64,000 bases of DNA from JAAXKN01 sp050258815. Its GTDB lineage: Bacteria > Bacteroidota > Ignavibacteria > Ignavibacteriales > SURF-24. The stretch covers positions 9,207-73,206 of the forward strand of contig JBLMZM010000115.1 of the NCBI GenBank assembly GCA_050258815.1. The letters are read 5' to 3'. The translations under genes were made by a program, and so were the position numbers. Positions 15,814-25,776 of this stretch are shown here, piece by piece; positions within the stretch are counted from its first letter, which is position 1; every line of letters starts with the position of its first letter. The notes beneath the pieces are model-generated. The model had not been told where the DNA came from and ran no database searches. It worked only from the letters and a program-made list of their open reading frames with translations.

Positions 15814-16284
15814 ATGGCTGTTTCCCGTAAAAAGAAAATTGGAATATGGATTGCATCGGGAATTATTATTCTTCTGCTTGTCATCCAGTTGATACCGGTA
15901 GACCACAGCACCGGGAATAACATTGTAATTAATGAGCCCAAATGGGATTCCGAAAGAACGAGAGAGTATGCCAAAAGAGCCTGCTTCGACTGCCACAGCA
16001 ACCAGACAAAATGGCCTGGATACTCATATATTGCTCCTGTTTCATGGTTCGTGACAGACCACGTACATGAAGGGAAACGCAAGTTGAATTTTTCCGAGTG
16101 GAAATATACACCCAAAAAGGCAAAGAGGATCATCAGCGAAATTAAAAGGGGTGAAATGCCCTTAAAATCATACCTGCTGCTTCATCCTGAAGCAAGACTG
16201 ACAGATACGGAAAAACAGGAATTCATTTCCGGTCTCGGAAAAACATTAAATATTAATCCGGATTCCATTGCCTCCAAAAAATAA
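15814..16284 (+). CDS. Membrane-anchored haem-binding domain protein
   Basis: A 156-residue protein with one N-terminal transmembrane helix (residues about 9-27) and a periplasmic domain carrying a c-type haem motif CFDCH (C57, C60, H61). The surrounding segment KRACFDCHSNQTKWPGYSYIAPVSW is diagnostic of the 'haem-binding domain' family, common in Bacteroidota. Later histidines (TDHVHEGKRKLNFSEW) could supply the second ligand. The function is undefined, perhaps electron transfer or haem sensing. It is divergently arranged with the phosphoesterase gene. The following 285 bases before the next gene hold no recognisable feature. Confidence 0.88.
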   Translation: MAVSRKKKIGIWIASGIIILLLVIQLIPVDHSTGNNIVINEPKWDSERTREYAKRACFDCHSNQTKWPGYSYIAPVSWFVTDHVHEGKRKLNFSEWKYTPKKAKRIISEIKRGEMPLKSYLLLHPEARLTDTEKQEFISGLGKTLNINPDSIASKK

Positions 16285-16569
16285 TACCAAATGGCAGCAT
16301 GGAATAACAGATAAGTGAAACAGAAACCCAAAACCAGGCAAACAAAAAATCATCTGGCTCTCCGTCCGCAGCGGCATTGGCGATATAGTTGGTTTCTGAT
16401 ATCCTGCAAAGACATATTTTCATAACGGCTGAATTTTGGATTTTATTTTAGCTGACGTATATTGTGAATATGGATTGAATCCGAAATATATCATGAAGAA
16501 TCATGGCATTTTTGAAATTACAGGCCCATTAATCATAAGTTGAATAACAATAGCAGTTAGCGGAGAATA

Positions 16570-17175
16570 ATGAAAAACATTAAATATTTTCTGATCATTT
16601 TGGTAACAGTATTATACGGTTGTTCAGGCTCCTATAATCAGCCGGGGAATAGCGGAGCTGGTTTGCCTCAGAAATCCGGCAATATAAAATTTCTGGTTCC
16701 CTGGGGAAACGGCCAGACTACTGTATTATGCGTAGTTGAGGAAATTGATAGTTCAGGATACAGATTGAGAAATTTATCATTCTACAGTGATTCTATTAGT
16801 CAGAGCAGTAAATTGTACTCCCATAATGATCCCGATTATCCGGTTGCGGTACTGCCGCTGAAGGATAACGCTGGTAATCTTCTGACTATCTGGCAGTCGG
16901 GTGTGGCATATCATTTCAAGGTATATTCATTCAGGGATGGCAATGTAACGAGCGTCCTCGAAAGCGGCTCCGGGTCATATCCCGAATTGTTCTACGAGAA
17001 AAAGGAATCTGAAGATTTAAGCATTCTTGTCACCAATACTGACCTGGTTAAAAACAAAAAGACCAGGGAAAAAGACCTGCTGCCTGTGAGTGCTACGCTG
17101 TACAGATGGAATGGAAGCAAATACATAAGCATTCCCAATATCGCCTGGACAAAACGTTTTACCCCGGCAAAGTAA
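16570..17175 (+). CDS. Lipoprotein of unknown function
   Basis: A 201-residue predicted lipoprotein: the N-terminus MKNIKYFLIILVTVLYGCSG has a lipobox with the cysteine at residue 18. The remainder is predicted beta-rich, with several KxYSHNDPDYPV/YKVYSFRDG-like segments. It resembles no family I can name. GGAGAATA precedes the ATG. A rho-independent terminator lies 20 bases after the stop, so the gene is its own transcription unit. Confidence 0.75.
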   Translation: MKNIKYFLIILVTVLYGCSGSYNQPGNSGAGLPQKSGNIKFLVPWGNGQTTVLCVVEEIDSSGYRLRNLSFYSDSISQSSKLYSHNDPDYPVAVLPLKDNAGNLLTIWQSGVAYHFKVYSFRDGNVTSVLESGSGSYPELFYEKKESEDLSILVTNTDLVKNKKTREKDLLPVSATLYRWNGSKYISIPNIAWTKRFTPAK

Positions 17176-17193
17176 AATCGTACTATATTAAAA

Positions 17194-17230
17194 AACAGGG
17201 CCGGCCCTGGATCATGCGCGGCTCTGTTTT
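17194..17230 (+). terminator. Rho-independent terminator after the lipoprotein gene
   Basis: AACAGGGCCG pairs with CGGCTCTGTT (one G-U) around a loop that itself contains GGCCGGCC-type symmetry; TTTT follows. The remaining bases up to the next gene (17231-17493) show only AT-rich leader sequence. Confidence 0.7.
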
Positions 17231-17493
17231 ATTACTCCGCAAAAGACCCCGAAGCCGCTTTTTTAAGTACCCGATTTTACCATTGATACATCCTTTTACA
17301 CTGTGTATTACTAATACATGTTAATTTAGGTGGAATTCATACTCTTTTCACTTACTGGCAGTATTGCTCCTGATTTTTTTATGAGACTCTTAAAAACAAA
17401 ACTTATGCTCCTGGTGAATTCCCTTTAAACCTTAATTATTTTAATACTGTCGAATAGTTAACCTTTTTATACACAAAAAATGCAGGGAGATTA

Positions 17494-19914
17494 ATGAGAC
17501 TTTTTACCAGATTGACACTTTTCTTTTATTTCTTCGCTATTTTTTCCGTTTTTGCCCAGTCTGATAAAAACAATCCCGATGGTGCCATTTCAGGGAAACT
17601 TATCGACGCTCAGACCGGTAAACCTGTCGAATATGCGAGCGTTGTTTTGTTTGATGCCGCAAACAGAAAACAGATAAGCGGGGCCGTATCGAATGCAAAG
17701 GGTAATTTTGGGATTTCTGAATTAAAACCGGGCAGGTATTTTATTGAAATTTCCTTTATTGGTTACGAAAAGAAAAGGATCAATGACGTCGTAATCAGCA
17801 GTTCTGAGCCACTGCTGGAACTTGGAGAAATTAAGGTAGAGCAAAAAGCAGTAATGATGGACAACGTTGTCATTGAAGGCCAAAGAGTTCCGTTTTCCTA
17901 CCAAATAGACAAAAAGGTAATAAATGTGGATAAATTCAGTACCGCAATTTCTGGTACCGCGGTCGATATTCTGGAAAACATCCCCTCAGTTTCAGTCGAC
18001 ATTGAAGGCAATGTAAGCCTCAGGGGAAGCGGAAGCTTTACTGTACTGATTGATGGCAGACCTACAATCATGGATCCGCAGGATGCCCTTCAGCAAATAC
18101 CAGCCAGTTCAATAGAAAACATCGAAATAATTACGAACCCTTCTGTAAAATATGACCCCGAGGGAGTTGCCGGAATAATAAACCTCGTACTCAAGAAAAA
18201 CGAAAACCTGGGTCTTAGCGGCGTGACCAATCTGAGCGCAGGCCTGAATGATAAATATAGCGGAGACATGCTGCTGGATTATAAACAGACAGGCTTTAAC
18301 ACCATATTCGGTTTAGACTACAGAAAAAGGAATATGACTGAAACCAGCTCAGAAGAGAAGATCTATAACTACCAGGGGAATTTCTCCCGCATTCAATCTT
18401 CAGGAAACGGGAAAAGAGGCAGAGATGGTTTTGGCCTGAGGGCTAACATAAACTTTAGCCTTTGGGAAAACGGTATACTTGGTTTTGGCGCAAGATACCA
18501 TAATAGAAAGATGATTGGGAATATGTCTTCCGACTATTCTGAATATTCAGGAAACTTTCCCCTTGGCGACTTTTATATCAACAGAAATGAAAGCAACAGA
18601 TCGGGTGATTCCTATTCTCTCAGCATGAATTTTCAGCATAAATTTGAAACAAAAGGACATGAACTGACTGCTGATTTATCCTACGAAAAAGAAAAGGGCG
18701 ATGACGCCAGTATAAGTGAACTGCTAAGAGGACAGACTATCACGAGCGGGAAAAAGACTACAGAGGGCGGACCCGCAGGTGAATTTAATACGAAAATCGA
18801 CTATACATTGCCTTTGGGTGCCCAGGCTAAATTCGAATCCGGCCTGGAGGGCCAGTCGGAATTTGCAGATGAAAATACCAGCTACCATACATACAGCAGC
18901 TTAACCAGTAGTTACGTGCTTCAGCCGGAATTCAGCTTCTCAACAAAATCAAGGAACGATGAATATTCAGTCTATTCAGTCTATTCCAATATGATAAGCA
19001 ACTTCGGTTTTCAACTGGGAGTAAGAGGAGAATATACCTACAGGAAAATTGAAATTCCGGCAAAAAACAACATATTCAACATCGACAGGTGGGACTACTT
19101 CCCCACCCTGCACCTCTCATATAAGCTGGCTGGTGACCAGCAGTTCATTGCAAGCTATTCCAAAAGAATACAGAGGCCCCGGAACTGGACACTGGAACCC
19201 TTTGATACCTGGGTCGATGCAAATACGGTCCACCGCGGAAACCCGTCCCTCCGGCCTGAATTAATTGATTCTTACGAATTAGGATTCCAAACGCTCATTG
19301 GCATTGTTTCATTTTCTTCAGAAGTATATTACAGGGTAAATAACAGCAAAATATCGGGTGTAAGATCGGTGTATTCCGATAATGTAACACTTGAGACCTA
19401 TGAGAATATTGGTTCTGATTACTCCCTGGGCACAGAGCTTATGGCAAGTACTGAACTGTTTAAGTTCTGGAGCATTGATATGATGGGAAACCTGTATGAC
19501 TACAGGCTCAAAAGCAACCTGAATGGCGAGACCTCTACAAGGAAAAGTTTTAACTGGCGATCCAGAATGAGCAATTCGCTGAAATTCACCTCATCTCTGA
19601 GTCTCCAGCTTAATGCCGATTATAACAGCCCTTCGGTTTCCTATCAGGATAGAACAGAAGGCACTTTTACTCTGGATTTGGCCGTCAAAAAGGAATTTAT
19701 GGATAGGCAGATCTCACTTACACTTCAGGTTAGGGATCTACTAAGAACCCATAGACATAAATCCACAACTGAGAGCGCAGGATATTATTCCTACAGTAAT
19801 CATTTTGGCGAATCTCCAATGCTCATGCTGAACCTGAGATACTCGATAAACAACTTCAAGCAGGAAAGGCAAAGAGAACCTAATGGAGATGAGTTCAACA
19901 ACGACGAAGGCTGA
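17494..19914 (+). CDS. TonB-dependent outer-membrane receptor (OMP_b-brl_3 type)
   Basis: An 806-residue receptor. The signal peptide ends FSVFAQ (about residue 22). A carboxypeptidase-regulatory-like domain follows (GAISGKLIDAQTGKPVEYASVVLFD to about 110). The plug comes next (AVDILENIPSVSVDIEGNVSLRGSGSFTVLIDGRPTIMDPQDALQQIPASSIENIEIITNPSVKYDPEGVAGIINLVLKK, about 152-235), then the barrel. The DGRP and GVAGIINLVLKK motifs place it in the outer-membrane beta-barrel family 3 branch, often linked to siderophore or peptide uptake in Bacteroidota, but the ligand cannot be read from sequence. The C-terminus is an acidic tail (EPNGDEFNNDEG) after the last strand, unusual since barrels normally end in an aromatic residue. 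It is monocistronic. Confidence 0.92.
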   Translation: MRLFTRLTLFFYFFAIFSVFAQSDKNNPDGAISGKLIDAQTGKPVEYASVVLFDAANRKQISGAVSNAKGNFGISELKPGRYFIEISFIGYEKKRINDVVISSSEPLLELGEIKVEQKAVMMDNVVIEGQRVPFSYQIDKKVINVDKFSTAISGTAVDILENIPSVSVDIEGNVSLRGSGSFTVLIDGRPTIMDPQDALQQIPASSIENIEIITNPSVKYDPEGVAGIINLVLKKNENLGLSGVTNLSAGLNDKYSGDMLLDYKQTGFNTIFGLDYRKRNMTETSSEEKIYNYQGNFSRIQSSGNGKRGRDGFGLRANINFSLWENGILGFGARYHNRKMIGNMSSDYSEYSGNFPLGDFYINRNESNRSGDSYSLSMNFQHKFETKGHELTADLSYEKEKGDDASISELLRGQTITSGKKTTEGGPAGEFNTKIDYTLPLGAQAKFESGLEGQSEFADENTSYHTYSSLTSSYVLQPEFSFSTKSRNDEYSVYSVYSNMISNFGFQLGVRGEYTYRKIEIPAKNNIFNIDRWDYFPTLHLSYKLAGDQQFIASYSKRIQRPRNWTLEPFDTWVDANTVHRGNPSLRPELIDSYELGFQTLIGIVSFSSEVYYRVNNSKISGVRSVYSDNVTLETYENIGSDYSLGTELMASTELFKFWSIDMMGNLYDYRLKSNLNGETSTRKSFNWRSRMSNSLKFTSSLSLQLNADYNSPSVSYQDRTEGTFTLDLAVKKEFMDRQISLTLQVRDLLRTHRHKSTTESAGYYSYSNHFGESPMLMLNLRYSINNFKQERQREPNGDEFNNDEG

Positions 19915-19984
19915 TATATATAATTATATGATTGTTATTTTGTAATATTTTACCAGTCTGCATTACCTCAGCAGCTATTTCCCC

Positions 19985-20018
19985 TTACATTAACCCCATT
20001 AAAACGGGGTTAATGTAA
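19985..20018. terminator. Perfect 13-bp stem-loop after the TonB receptor
   Basis: TTACATTAACCCC and GGGGTTAATGTAA pair perfectly around an 8-base loop 70 bases after the receptor stop. No U-tract follows, so this may be an attenuator or a non-canonical terminator. Confidence 0.5.
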
Positions 20019-20105
20019 AACCCGCAGAAAAATCATCAATACAGTCACAATCGGGAATTATTTGTCTCATCTTTTGTTTAAATTGCTGAATAAATTTTAG
20101 GAAAC

Positions 20106-22286
20106 ATGGACCGGGCAAAGAAAATACTCAAGGATGTATTCGGATACGACTCTTTTAAGCCGCTTCAGCACGAAATCATAAATAATGTACTGAAAAAGAA
20201 GGATGCATTGGTCATTATGCCGACCGGGGGCGGTAAATCCATCTGCTATCAGATCCCCGCTCTCATATTTGAGGGACTTACAATTGTAATCTCTCCGCTG
20301 ATTTCCCTCATGAAAGACCAGGTAGAACAGCTGAATGAACTGGGGGTTAACGCTGTTTTACTCAATAGTTCTATTTCAAACGTGGAATACCAGAGAAACC
20401 TTCAGAAAATACTGAATAAAAAAGCTAAGATCCTTTACCTGGCTCCGGAATCCCTATCCAGGGACGATATTCAGCAGCTGTTGACAGAAGTAAAGCTAGA
20501 TTGCATTACTATTGATGAAGCTCATTGTATATCGGAATGGGGACACGATTTTCGGCCTGAATACAGGCAGCTCGGCTCATTCCGCAACAGGTACCCGGAA
20601 GCGGTCTGTATTGGACTAACGGCAACGGCAACACCCAGGGTGCAGGACGATATCAGAAAAAACCTCAATATGGTGAACCCTGCTAAATTTGTTGCCAGCT
20701 TTAACCGCGATAACCTGCTCTTAAGAGTAATCCCTAAGAAAGATCCCTTCAGCCAGACACTAGGGTTTCTTAAGGATTTTAAGGATCAGTCAGGAATAAT
20801 CTACTGTTTTTCGAAAAAACAGGTTGATACCCTGACCGCACAGCTAACTGCACATGGCTATTCCGTGAGGCCATACCACGCCGGACTGAGCGCCGTGGAA
20901 AGGACACAAAACCAGGACCTGTTTATCAAGGATAAGATCCAGATAATTGTTGCCACAATCGCCTTCGGTATGGGCATCAATAAATCAAATATCAGATTTG
21001 TGATACATTACGACCTGCCCAAAAATATTGAATCCTACTATCAGGAAATAGGCCGTTCGGGACGTGATGGACTTAAGTCTGAGTGCCTCCTGCTCTTTAG
21101 CTACGGCGATATAAGCAAAATCGACTATTTCATAAAACAGAAAGAAAATGAGCTCGAAAGGGTCGTTGCTAAAATGCACCTCGAGTCCATGCTCCGCTAT
21201 GCTGAGGCAAATATATGCAGGCGCATCCCCCTGATAGGCTATTTCGGCGAAAATTACAGGGAGGAATATTGCGGGATGTGCGATAACTGCCTGTCAGATA
21301 AAATTGAGCTGAGCGACGTGACCATTGCGGCACAGAAATTTTTGTCATGCATGAAAAGAACTGGTGAAATATTCGGGGCAAACTATATCATTGATGTCCT
21401 TCTGGGCATGGAAACAGAAAGGATATTCAGCAATAACCACCAAAACCTCACGGTCTATGGAATCGGCAAGGAACTATCCAGAAAACAATGGCTGAAACTC
21501 TCAAGACAGCTTGTAGCAGACCACTATGTCTTCAAAGACCTTGAATACGGCAGCTTTAAATTGACAAAAAAAGCTTACACCGTACTGCTGCAAAATGAAA
21601 AGGTGCTCGCAGATATCAGAGAAACCGAGGTTAAGGCTAAAAAGATAAAAACTGATGAAGAGGCCTATGACCTGGTACTTTTTGAACTTCTCAGGAAGAA
21701 AAGGAAGAATCTGGCTGAGGAGATGAACGTTCCTCCCTATGTCATATTTTCCGATAAAACACTTACTCAGATGGCTGCCCGCTTCCCCCGCTCAGAGGCA
21801 AGTTTCCTCGGAATCCAGGGTGTAGGTGCCCAGAAAGCCCGGAATTTCGGACCGGCTTTTATTGAGGTAATTGAAACCTATTGCAAACAGAATAATCTTA
21901 ATAAATCCGCTGATGATGCCAGCCCGCGTAAAGTGCCATCAAACGGTGAAAAGAAGCCAAGACATGTAGCCGTTGGAGAAGCATTTAATAACGGAGCCTC
22001 GTTTGACCAACTGATAAAGACACTCAACGTAAAGCCTTTAACGATTCAGGAACACCTCTATAAATTTCTGCTCGCAGGCAATACCTTAAGGCAGAATGGA
22101 CTGGAAGAACTCATTAACCTGCCCGATACCATAAAGGAAAAAGTATACTCGCTATTTAATTCCGGGGGAACTGAAAGACTTGCCCCGGTATTTGAAAAAA
22201 TGAACTCTGAAGTAAACTATGATGATTTAAGAATGCTCAGGATACTGTACCTCAATTCAAAGCTGCTTTCAGAGCAGCAGGCATAA
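20106..22286 (+). CDS. recQ: ATP-dependent DNA helicase RecQ (full-length)
   Basis: A 3'-5' superfamily 2 helicase of 726 residues. Motif I is MPTGGGKS (residues 38-45), motif II DEAH with the aromatic-rich loop CISEWGHDFRPEYR (about 138-155) and motif VI YYQEIGRSGRDG. The RQC zinc site uses C-x-n-C-GMCDNC (about 368-398), followed by the winged helix. An HRDC domain lies at about 519-598 (AYDLVLFELLRKKRKNLAEEMNVPPYVIFSDKTL). The C-terminus carries an additional helix-turn-helix-like module (VGEAFNNGASFDQLIKTLNVKPLTIQEHLYKFL), as in many Bacteroidota RecQ proteins. It acts in recombination and replication-fork repair. A second, shorter RecQ is encoded at 51946. Confidence 0.96.
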   Translation: MDRAKKILKDVFGYDSFKPLQHEIINNVLKKKDALVIMPTGGGKSICYQIPALIFEGLTIVISPLISLMKDQVEQLNELGVNAVLLNSSISNVEYQRNLQKILNKKAKILYLAPESLSRDDIQQLLTEVKLDCITIDEAHCISEWGHDFRPEYRQLGSFRNRYPEAVCIGLTATATPRVQDDIRKNLNMVNPAKFVASFNRDNLLLRVIPKKDPFSQTLGFLKDFKDQSGIIYCFSKKQVDTLTAQLTAHGYSVRPYHAGLSAVERTQNQDLFIKDKIQIIVATIAFGMGINKSNIRFVIHYDLPKNIESYYQEIGRSGRDGLKSECLLLFSYGDISKIDYFIKQKENELERVVAKMHLESMLRYAEANICRRIPLIGYFGENYREEYCGMCDNCLSDKIELSDVTIAAQKFLSCMKRTGEIFGANYIIDVLLGMETERIFSNNHQNLTVYGIGKELSRKQWLKLSRQLVADHYVFKDLEYGSFKLTKKAYTVLLQNEKVLADIRETEVKAKKIKTDEEAYDLVLFELLRKKRKNLAEEMNVPPYVIFSDKTLTQMAARFPRSEASFLGIQGVGAQKARNFGPAFIEVIETYCKQNNLNKSADDASPRKVPSNGEKKPRHVAVGEAFNNGASFDQLIKTLNVKPLTIQEHLYKFLLAGNTLRQNGLEELINLPDTIKEKVYSLFNSGGTERLAPVFEKMNSEVNYDDLRMLRILYLNSKLLSEQQA

Positions 22287-22292
22287 AATACT

Positions 22293-22309
22293 TGCCCCAC
22301 CCCGGGGCA
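22293..22309 (+). terminator. Short GC-rich hairpin after recQ
   Basis: TGCCCC pairs with GGGGCA around ACCCC, seven bases after the recQ stop, followed by TTATCCCCC. It is weak as an intrinsic terminator because the T-run is short. Confidence 0.4.
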
Positions 22310-22413
22310 TTATCCCCCGTATTGAACCGCAATTACGATGCACCTCAATGTTCTTTTTAGGAGGCAGATTTTCACTTATGGAAGAAGCAATCCATACACA
22401 TATCTTTGCATGT

Positions 22414-22441
22414 ATGACATATTTTTCTACATTATTATATA
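22414..22441 (+). promoter_or_regulatory. Possible promoter for the propeller/T9SS gene
   Basis: ATGACA is followed after 16 bases by TATATA in the 212-base gap before the gene. It is a weak match in an AT-rich region. Confidence 0.25.
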
Positions 22442-22498
22442 TGAGTACAACTATGAACCGGGGATACGTCATAATTTAACCTTTCTGCGGGGTCTCCT

Positions 22499-24886
22499 AT
22501 GAAAACACTGACATTAGCATTAATAATTATAATATCTTCACTTTCCTTCTCACAGGGTAATCAGTGGGTAATCTACAACAGCGTTAATTCACGCCTTCCA
22601 AATAATACAGTTTATGCTATAGCTATCGATAAACAGGGCGTAAAATGGATTGGGACAGGTATGGGCCTGGCCTGTTTTGACGGAACTACATGGAAGATTT
22701 TCAGGAAGGCAAACTCCGGCCTGCCTCATGATGTGGTCCGTGCAATTGCAATTGATGAACAGGGCAACAAGTGGATCGGTACCAACGGAGGCGGCCTGGC
22801 AAAGTTTGACGGCACTAACTGGACCGTTTACAATAAGTCAAATTCTGGTCTGACCGATTCAACAGTCCGTGCAATTGTGATTGATAAGCAGGGCAATAAA
22901 TGGATCGGCACCTACAATAAAGGTTTATTCAAATATGACGGCACAAGCTGGATCGTCTACGACAATTCTACCTCAAGCCTGCCGATTAACTGCGTACTCT
23001 CCCTGGCAATTGATCAGCTGGGCAATAAATGGGTGGGAACAAATGGCGGAGGTGTTGCTAAATTCGACGGTACGAAATGGACAATTTACAACAAATTAAA
23101 CTCCGGAACCCATTGCAATACTTTCCTGTCCATTGTTATTGATTCAAAAAATATTAAATGGTTTGGGACTTATAATGCAGCCCTGGAAAAATTTGATGAC
23201 AATGACTGGTTCTACTATGATTCCACGCATACAACAATCAGGGACAGATGGGTGCATGCAGTTGCTATTGACCGCCAGGATGTAAAGTGGGCCGGGACTA
23301 ACGGGCATTGCCTGGCAAGGTATGATAACAAGATTTGGACCGCCTACGATACTGCAACATCTGCCATTCCCGATACATGCGTCCTTGCAATTGCAGTTGA
23401 TCAGCAGAATAATAAATGGATAGGAACAAATATCGGCGGCCTGGCCGTACTAAATGAGAATGGAATTAACATTAAATCCATTATAGTTACCTTGCCTGCC
23501 GGCGGAACCGTCTGGACCTGCGGAAGCCGCCAGAATATAAACTGGAACAGCAGCAACGTTTCAGGCAACGTAAATATCAAATTGTCTCTCAATGGAGGGA
23601 ACACTTTCCCAATCCTCCTGGCATCAGATACTCCAAATGACGGAATTGAAAGCGTGATTTTACCCGACGAACAGGCCCAGGACTGCAGGATTCTGATCGA
23701 ATCCTCCCTAGATGCAACCGTTCAGGGAATTAACCCCGGAAACTTTAGTATCGTTAAATTGAAAACACCTGCCCTAATTACACCCGCAAATGGAGATGCA
23801 GTTGGACTGGTATCATTGCTTACACTGCAATGGAGTAAAATCGCTGACGCAGCAAACTATAAATTCCAGCTTTCAACTGACAGCGATTTTAAGAATATAG
23901 TTATCAGTGACTCTACACTTCATGATACACTTAAGACTATTACTACGCTTTCCAAAAATACCAAATACTTCTGGAGAGTCTGTGCCAAAAATCCGGGAAG
24001 CACCGGGCAATGGTCCGAAACATGGAATTTTTCCACTACAATGCCTTTACCAGAAATTACTAATCTGATTTCACCGGCTGATAATTCCAGCAATGTTCCT
24101 GAAAGAATCCGGTTTATCTGGCACAGGTCCAGGAATGCGGTTACCTACAGACTTACTGTAAGCGAAAATAGTGAGTTCTCCCGGGTATTCTTTTCCGATT
24201 CCATAATAAACGACTCCTCAAAAGAGGTAATCGGCCTTAAACACGGGGAAAAATACTACTGGAGAGTCATTGGAGAAAATGCCTCCGGCGTGGCTCCAGG
24301 CTCAGCCACCTGGAGTTTCATGACTCAGCTCTATTATCCCGACAGCCTTGAGGCAATTTCAATGGGCCCAAAAAAGATAAAACTTACGTGGAGAGATAAC
24401 TCGAACAATGAATTGGGATTTATTGTTGAAAGGAAATATGATTCCGACTTTTATACTATAGATACCGCCATGGCAAACAGCACTTCATTTGTCGATTCCG
24501 TATTCAGCGTTCTTGGTAACTATGTATACCGCATAAAAGCATTCACAGCTGAAGTGCAGTCAGTATATAGCAATACTGCTTCTGTAGTCGTTACACACCT
24601 CAGAAATAAGACTCCGCTCCCCGAAGTCTTTATACTTAACCAGAATTACCCTAACCCGTTCAATCCATCGACAAAAATCAAATATTCAGTCCCAAAGGAA
24701 TCCTTTGTTTCTCTCAGGGTTTATGACCTCCTTGGCAACGAAATCATGACGCTGGTCAGCTCTAAACACAGTCCCGGCAATTATGAGATAATTTTTGACG
24801 GCAGCAACCTGCCCAGCGGTGTTTATATGTACTGCATGGATGCGGGCCAATATAAGATGACCAAGAAACTTGTATTATTGAAATAG
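22499..24886 (+). CDS. Secreted seven-bladed propeller protein with Fn3-like domains and T9SS sorting tail
   Basis: A 795-residue exported protein. The signal peptide ends SLSFSQG (about residue 21). Seven repeats of about 42 residues follow, each with the core KWIGTNGGGLAKFDGTNW, the two-component-regulator propeller type; they fill residues about 25-320. Next come an Ig-like segment (VWTCGSRQNINWNSSNVSGNVNIKLSLNGG), two Fn3-like domains with paired YFWRV/YYWRV strands, and a third Fn3 domain (KLTWRDNSNNELGFIVERK). The last 90 residues are a type A T9SS sorting domain (NYPNPFNPSTKIKYSVP, then NLPSGVYMYCM and a basic end). The protein should therefore cross the outer membrane through the type IX system. 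It lacks any kinase or DNA-binding domain. Confidence 0.92.
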   Translation: MKTLTLALIIIISSLSFSQGNQWVIYNSVNSRLPNNTVYAIAIDKQGVKWIGTGMGLACFDGTTWKIFRKANSGLPHDVVRAIAIDEQGNKWIGTNGGGLAKFDGTNWTVYNKSNSGLTDSTVRAIVIDKQGNKWIGTYNKGLFKYDGTSWIVYDNSTSSLPINCVLSLAIDQLGNKWVGTNGGGVAKFDGTKWTIYNKLNSGTHCNTFLSIVIDSKNIKWFGTYNAALEKFDDNDWFYYDSTHTTIRDRWVHAVAIDRQDVKWAGTNGHCLARYDNKIWTAYDTATSAIPDTCVLAIAVDQQNNKWIGTNIGGLAVLNENGINIKSIIVTLPAGGTVWTCGSRQNINWNSSNVSGNVNIKLSLNGGNTFPILLASDTPNDGIESVILPDEQAQDCRILIESSLDATVQGINPGNFSIVKLKTPALITPANGDAVGLVSLLTLQWSKIADAANYKFQLSTDSDFKNIVISDSTLHDTLKTITTLSKNTKYFWRVCAKNPGSTGQWSETWNFSTTMPLPEITNLISPADNSSNVPERIRFIWHRSRNAVTYRLTVSENSEFSRVFFSDSIINDSSKEVIGLKHGEKYYWRVIGENASGVAPGSATWSFMTQLYYPDSLEAISMGPKKIKLTWRDNSNNELGFIVERKYDSDFYTIDTAMANSTSFVDSVFSVLGNYVYRIKAFTAEVQSVYSNTASVVVTHLRNKTPLPEVFILNQNYPNPFNPSTKIKYSVPKESFVSLRVYDLLGNEIMTLVSSKHSPGNYEIIFDGSNLPSGVYMYCMDAGQYKMTKKLVLLK

Positions 24887-24906
24887 GGTAAATTTTCCTG
24901 TTTATT

Positions 24907-24941
24907 GGGAATGGCCAGCCTTTTTACTGGCTATTCCCTTT
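24907..24941 (+). terminator. Terminator after the T9SS protein gene
   Basis: GGGAATGGCCAG pairs with CTGGCTATTCCC (12 bp, one G-U) around CCTTTTTA and is followed by TTTA. It is 20 bases after the stop. Confidence 0.7.
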
Positions 24942-25166
24942 ACCTGATAACCTTAAGCCCGGCATTTTGGCCTTGCAGTTTTGCCCCACAATATGAAAAT
25001 TGGTATTGTCAATTTATACAGGAAGGATCATAGATTATCGTTTCTGAATAGTTACTTTCTTCGACTTTATGAGCCTGTTCTAATCCTGATCATCTTCACC
25101 CGGAAAATCAACGATCCTGTTAACTATAGTTATTTTTAGCTATGGAATTAAATATTGAGGTGAAAT

Positions 25167-25523
25167 ATGACCATGAGTAAATTTATTCTGCAAATTTTCG
25201 AACTCATTCTGCTCGGTATTCTTCCTGCCTTCGTGCTTGTCCTCTTTGGGGAACTAAGCGGCAATGAAGTAGTGGGATGGATATTTGCTTCTGCATTTGG
25301 AGTATCAATTTGCGCGTTTATGCGTGTAACGGGATTAAAATTTGCCGGCTATTTTTTAACGGGATTAATGATGATCCTGCCTATATGGCTTATTTTTGCT
25401 TTTATGGCAGATCCTGGTGAACTTGAAAGGAATTACCCTGGGTTAATTTTTTATTCCGCCTGCTGCCTCGCAGGATTATTCATGGGACCAAGATTCAGAT
25501 TCAGGAAAAATAAACTGGCCTGA
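25167..25523 (+). CDS. Small four-helix membrane protein of unknown function
   Basis: A 118-residue protein with four predicted transmembrane helices: FELILLGILPAFVLVLFG, VVGWIFASAFGVSICAFM, AGYFLTGLMMILPIWLIFAFM and LIFYSACCLAGLFMG. The C-terminus is strongly basic (RFRFRKNKLA) and therefore probably cytoplasmic. GAGG lies upstream of the ATG. I do not recognise the family and neighbouring genes give no clue. Confidence 0.7.
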   Translation: MTMSKFILQIFELILLGILPAFVLVLFGELSGNEVVGWIFASAFGVSICAFMRVTGLKFAGYFLTGLMMILPIWLIFAFMADPGELERNYPGLIFYSACCLAGLFMGPRFRFRKNKLA

Positions 25524-25776
25524 AACATTAATTATTATTTTACGCCGGCAGCGCTTCCTGTAGAGGTTCCCCGCCTTATGATTTAATGCAAAAGGCATAA
25601 TTATTTACAAAAAGGAATCATTTATGCATGTTTTCCTTTATTTTATTAACAAATACTTGATTTTTTCCTTAAATATATTAAATTCGTCTCGATTTTATGC
25701 TGTTCCTCTGGAACGCTTTAGAAAAGCCTTTGTTGGCTTCATGAATTTGAAATAAGAGAATTTGGAGAAATTAGAA

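Noticed and set aside
17106..17324. Plus-strand open frame after the lipoprotein
   Set aside because: It overlaps the lipoprotein's 3' end in another frame and reads through a clear terminator hairpin.
22570..23460. Tandem DNA repeat of about 126 bases
   Set aside because: It is the coding repeat of the propeller blades inside a gene, diverged at DNA level, not a satellite or CRISPR.
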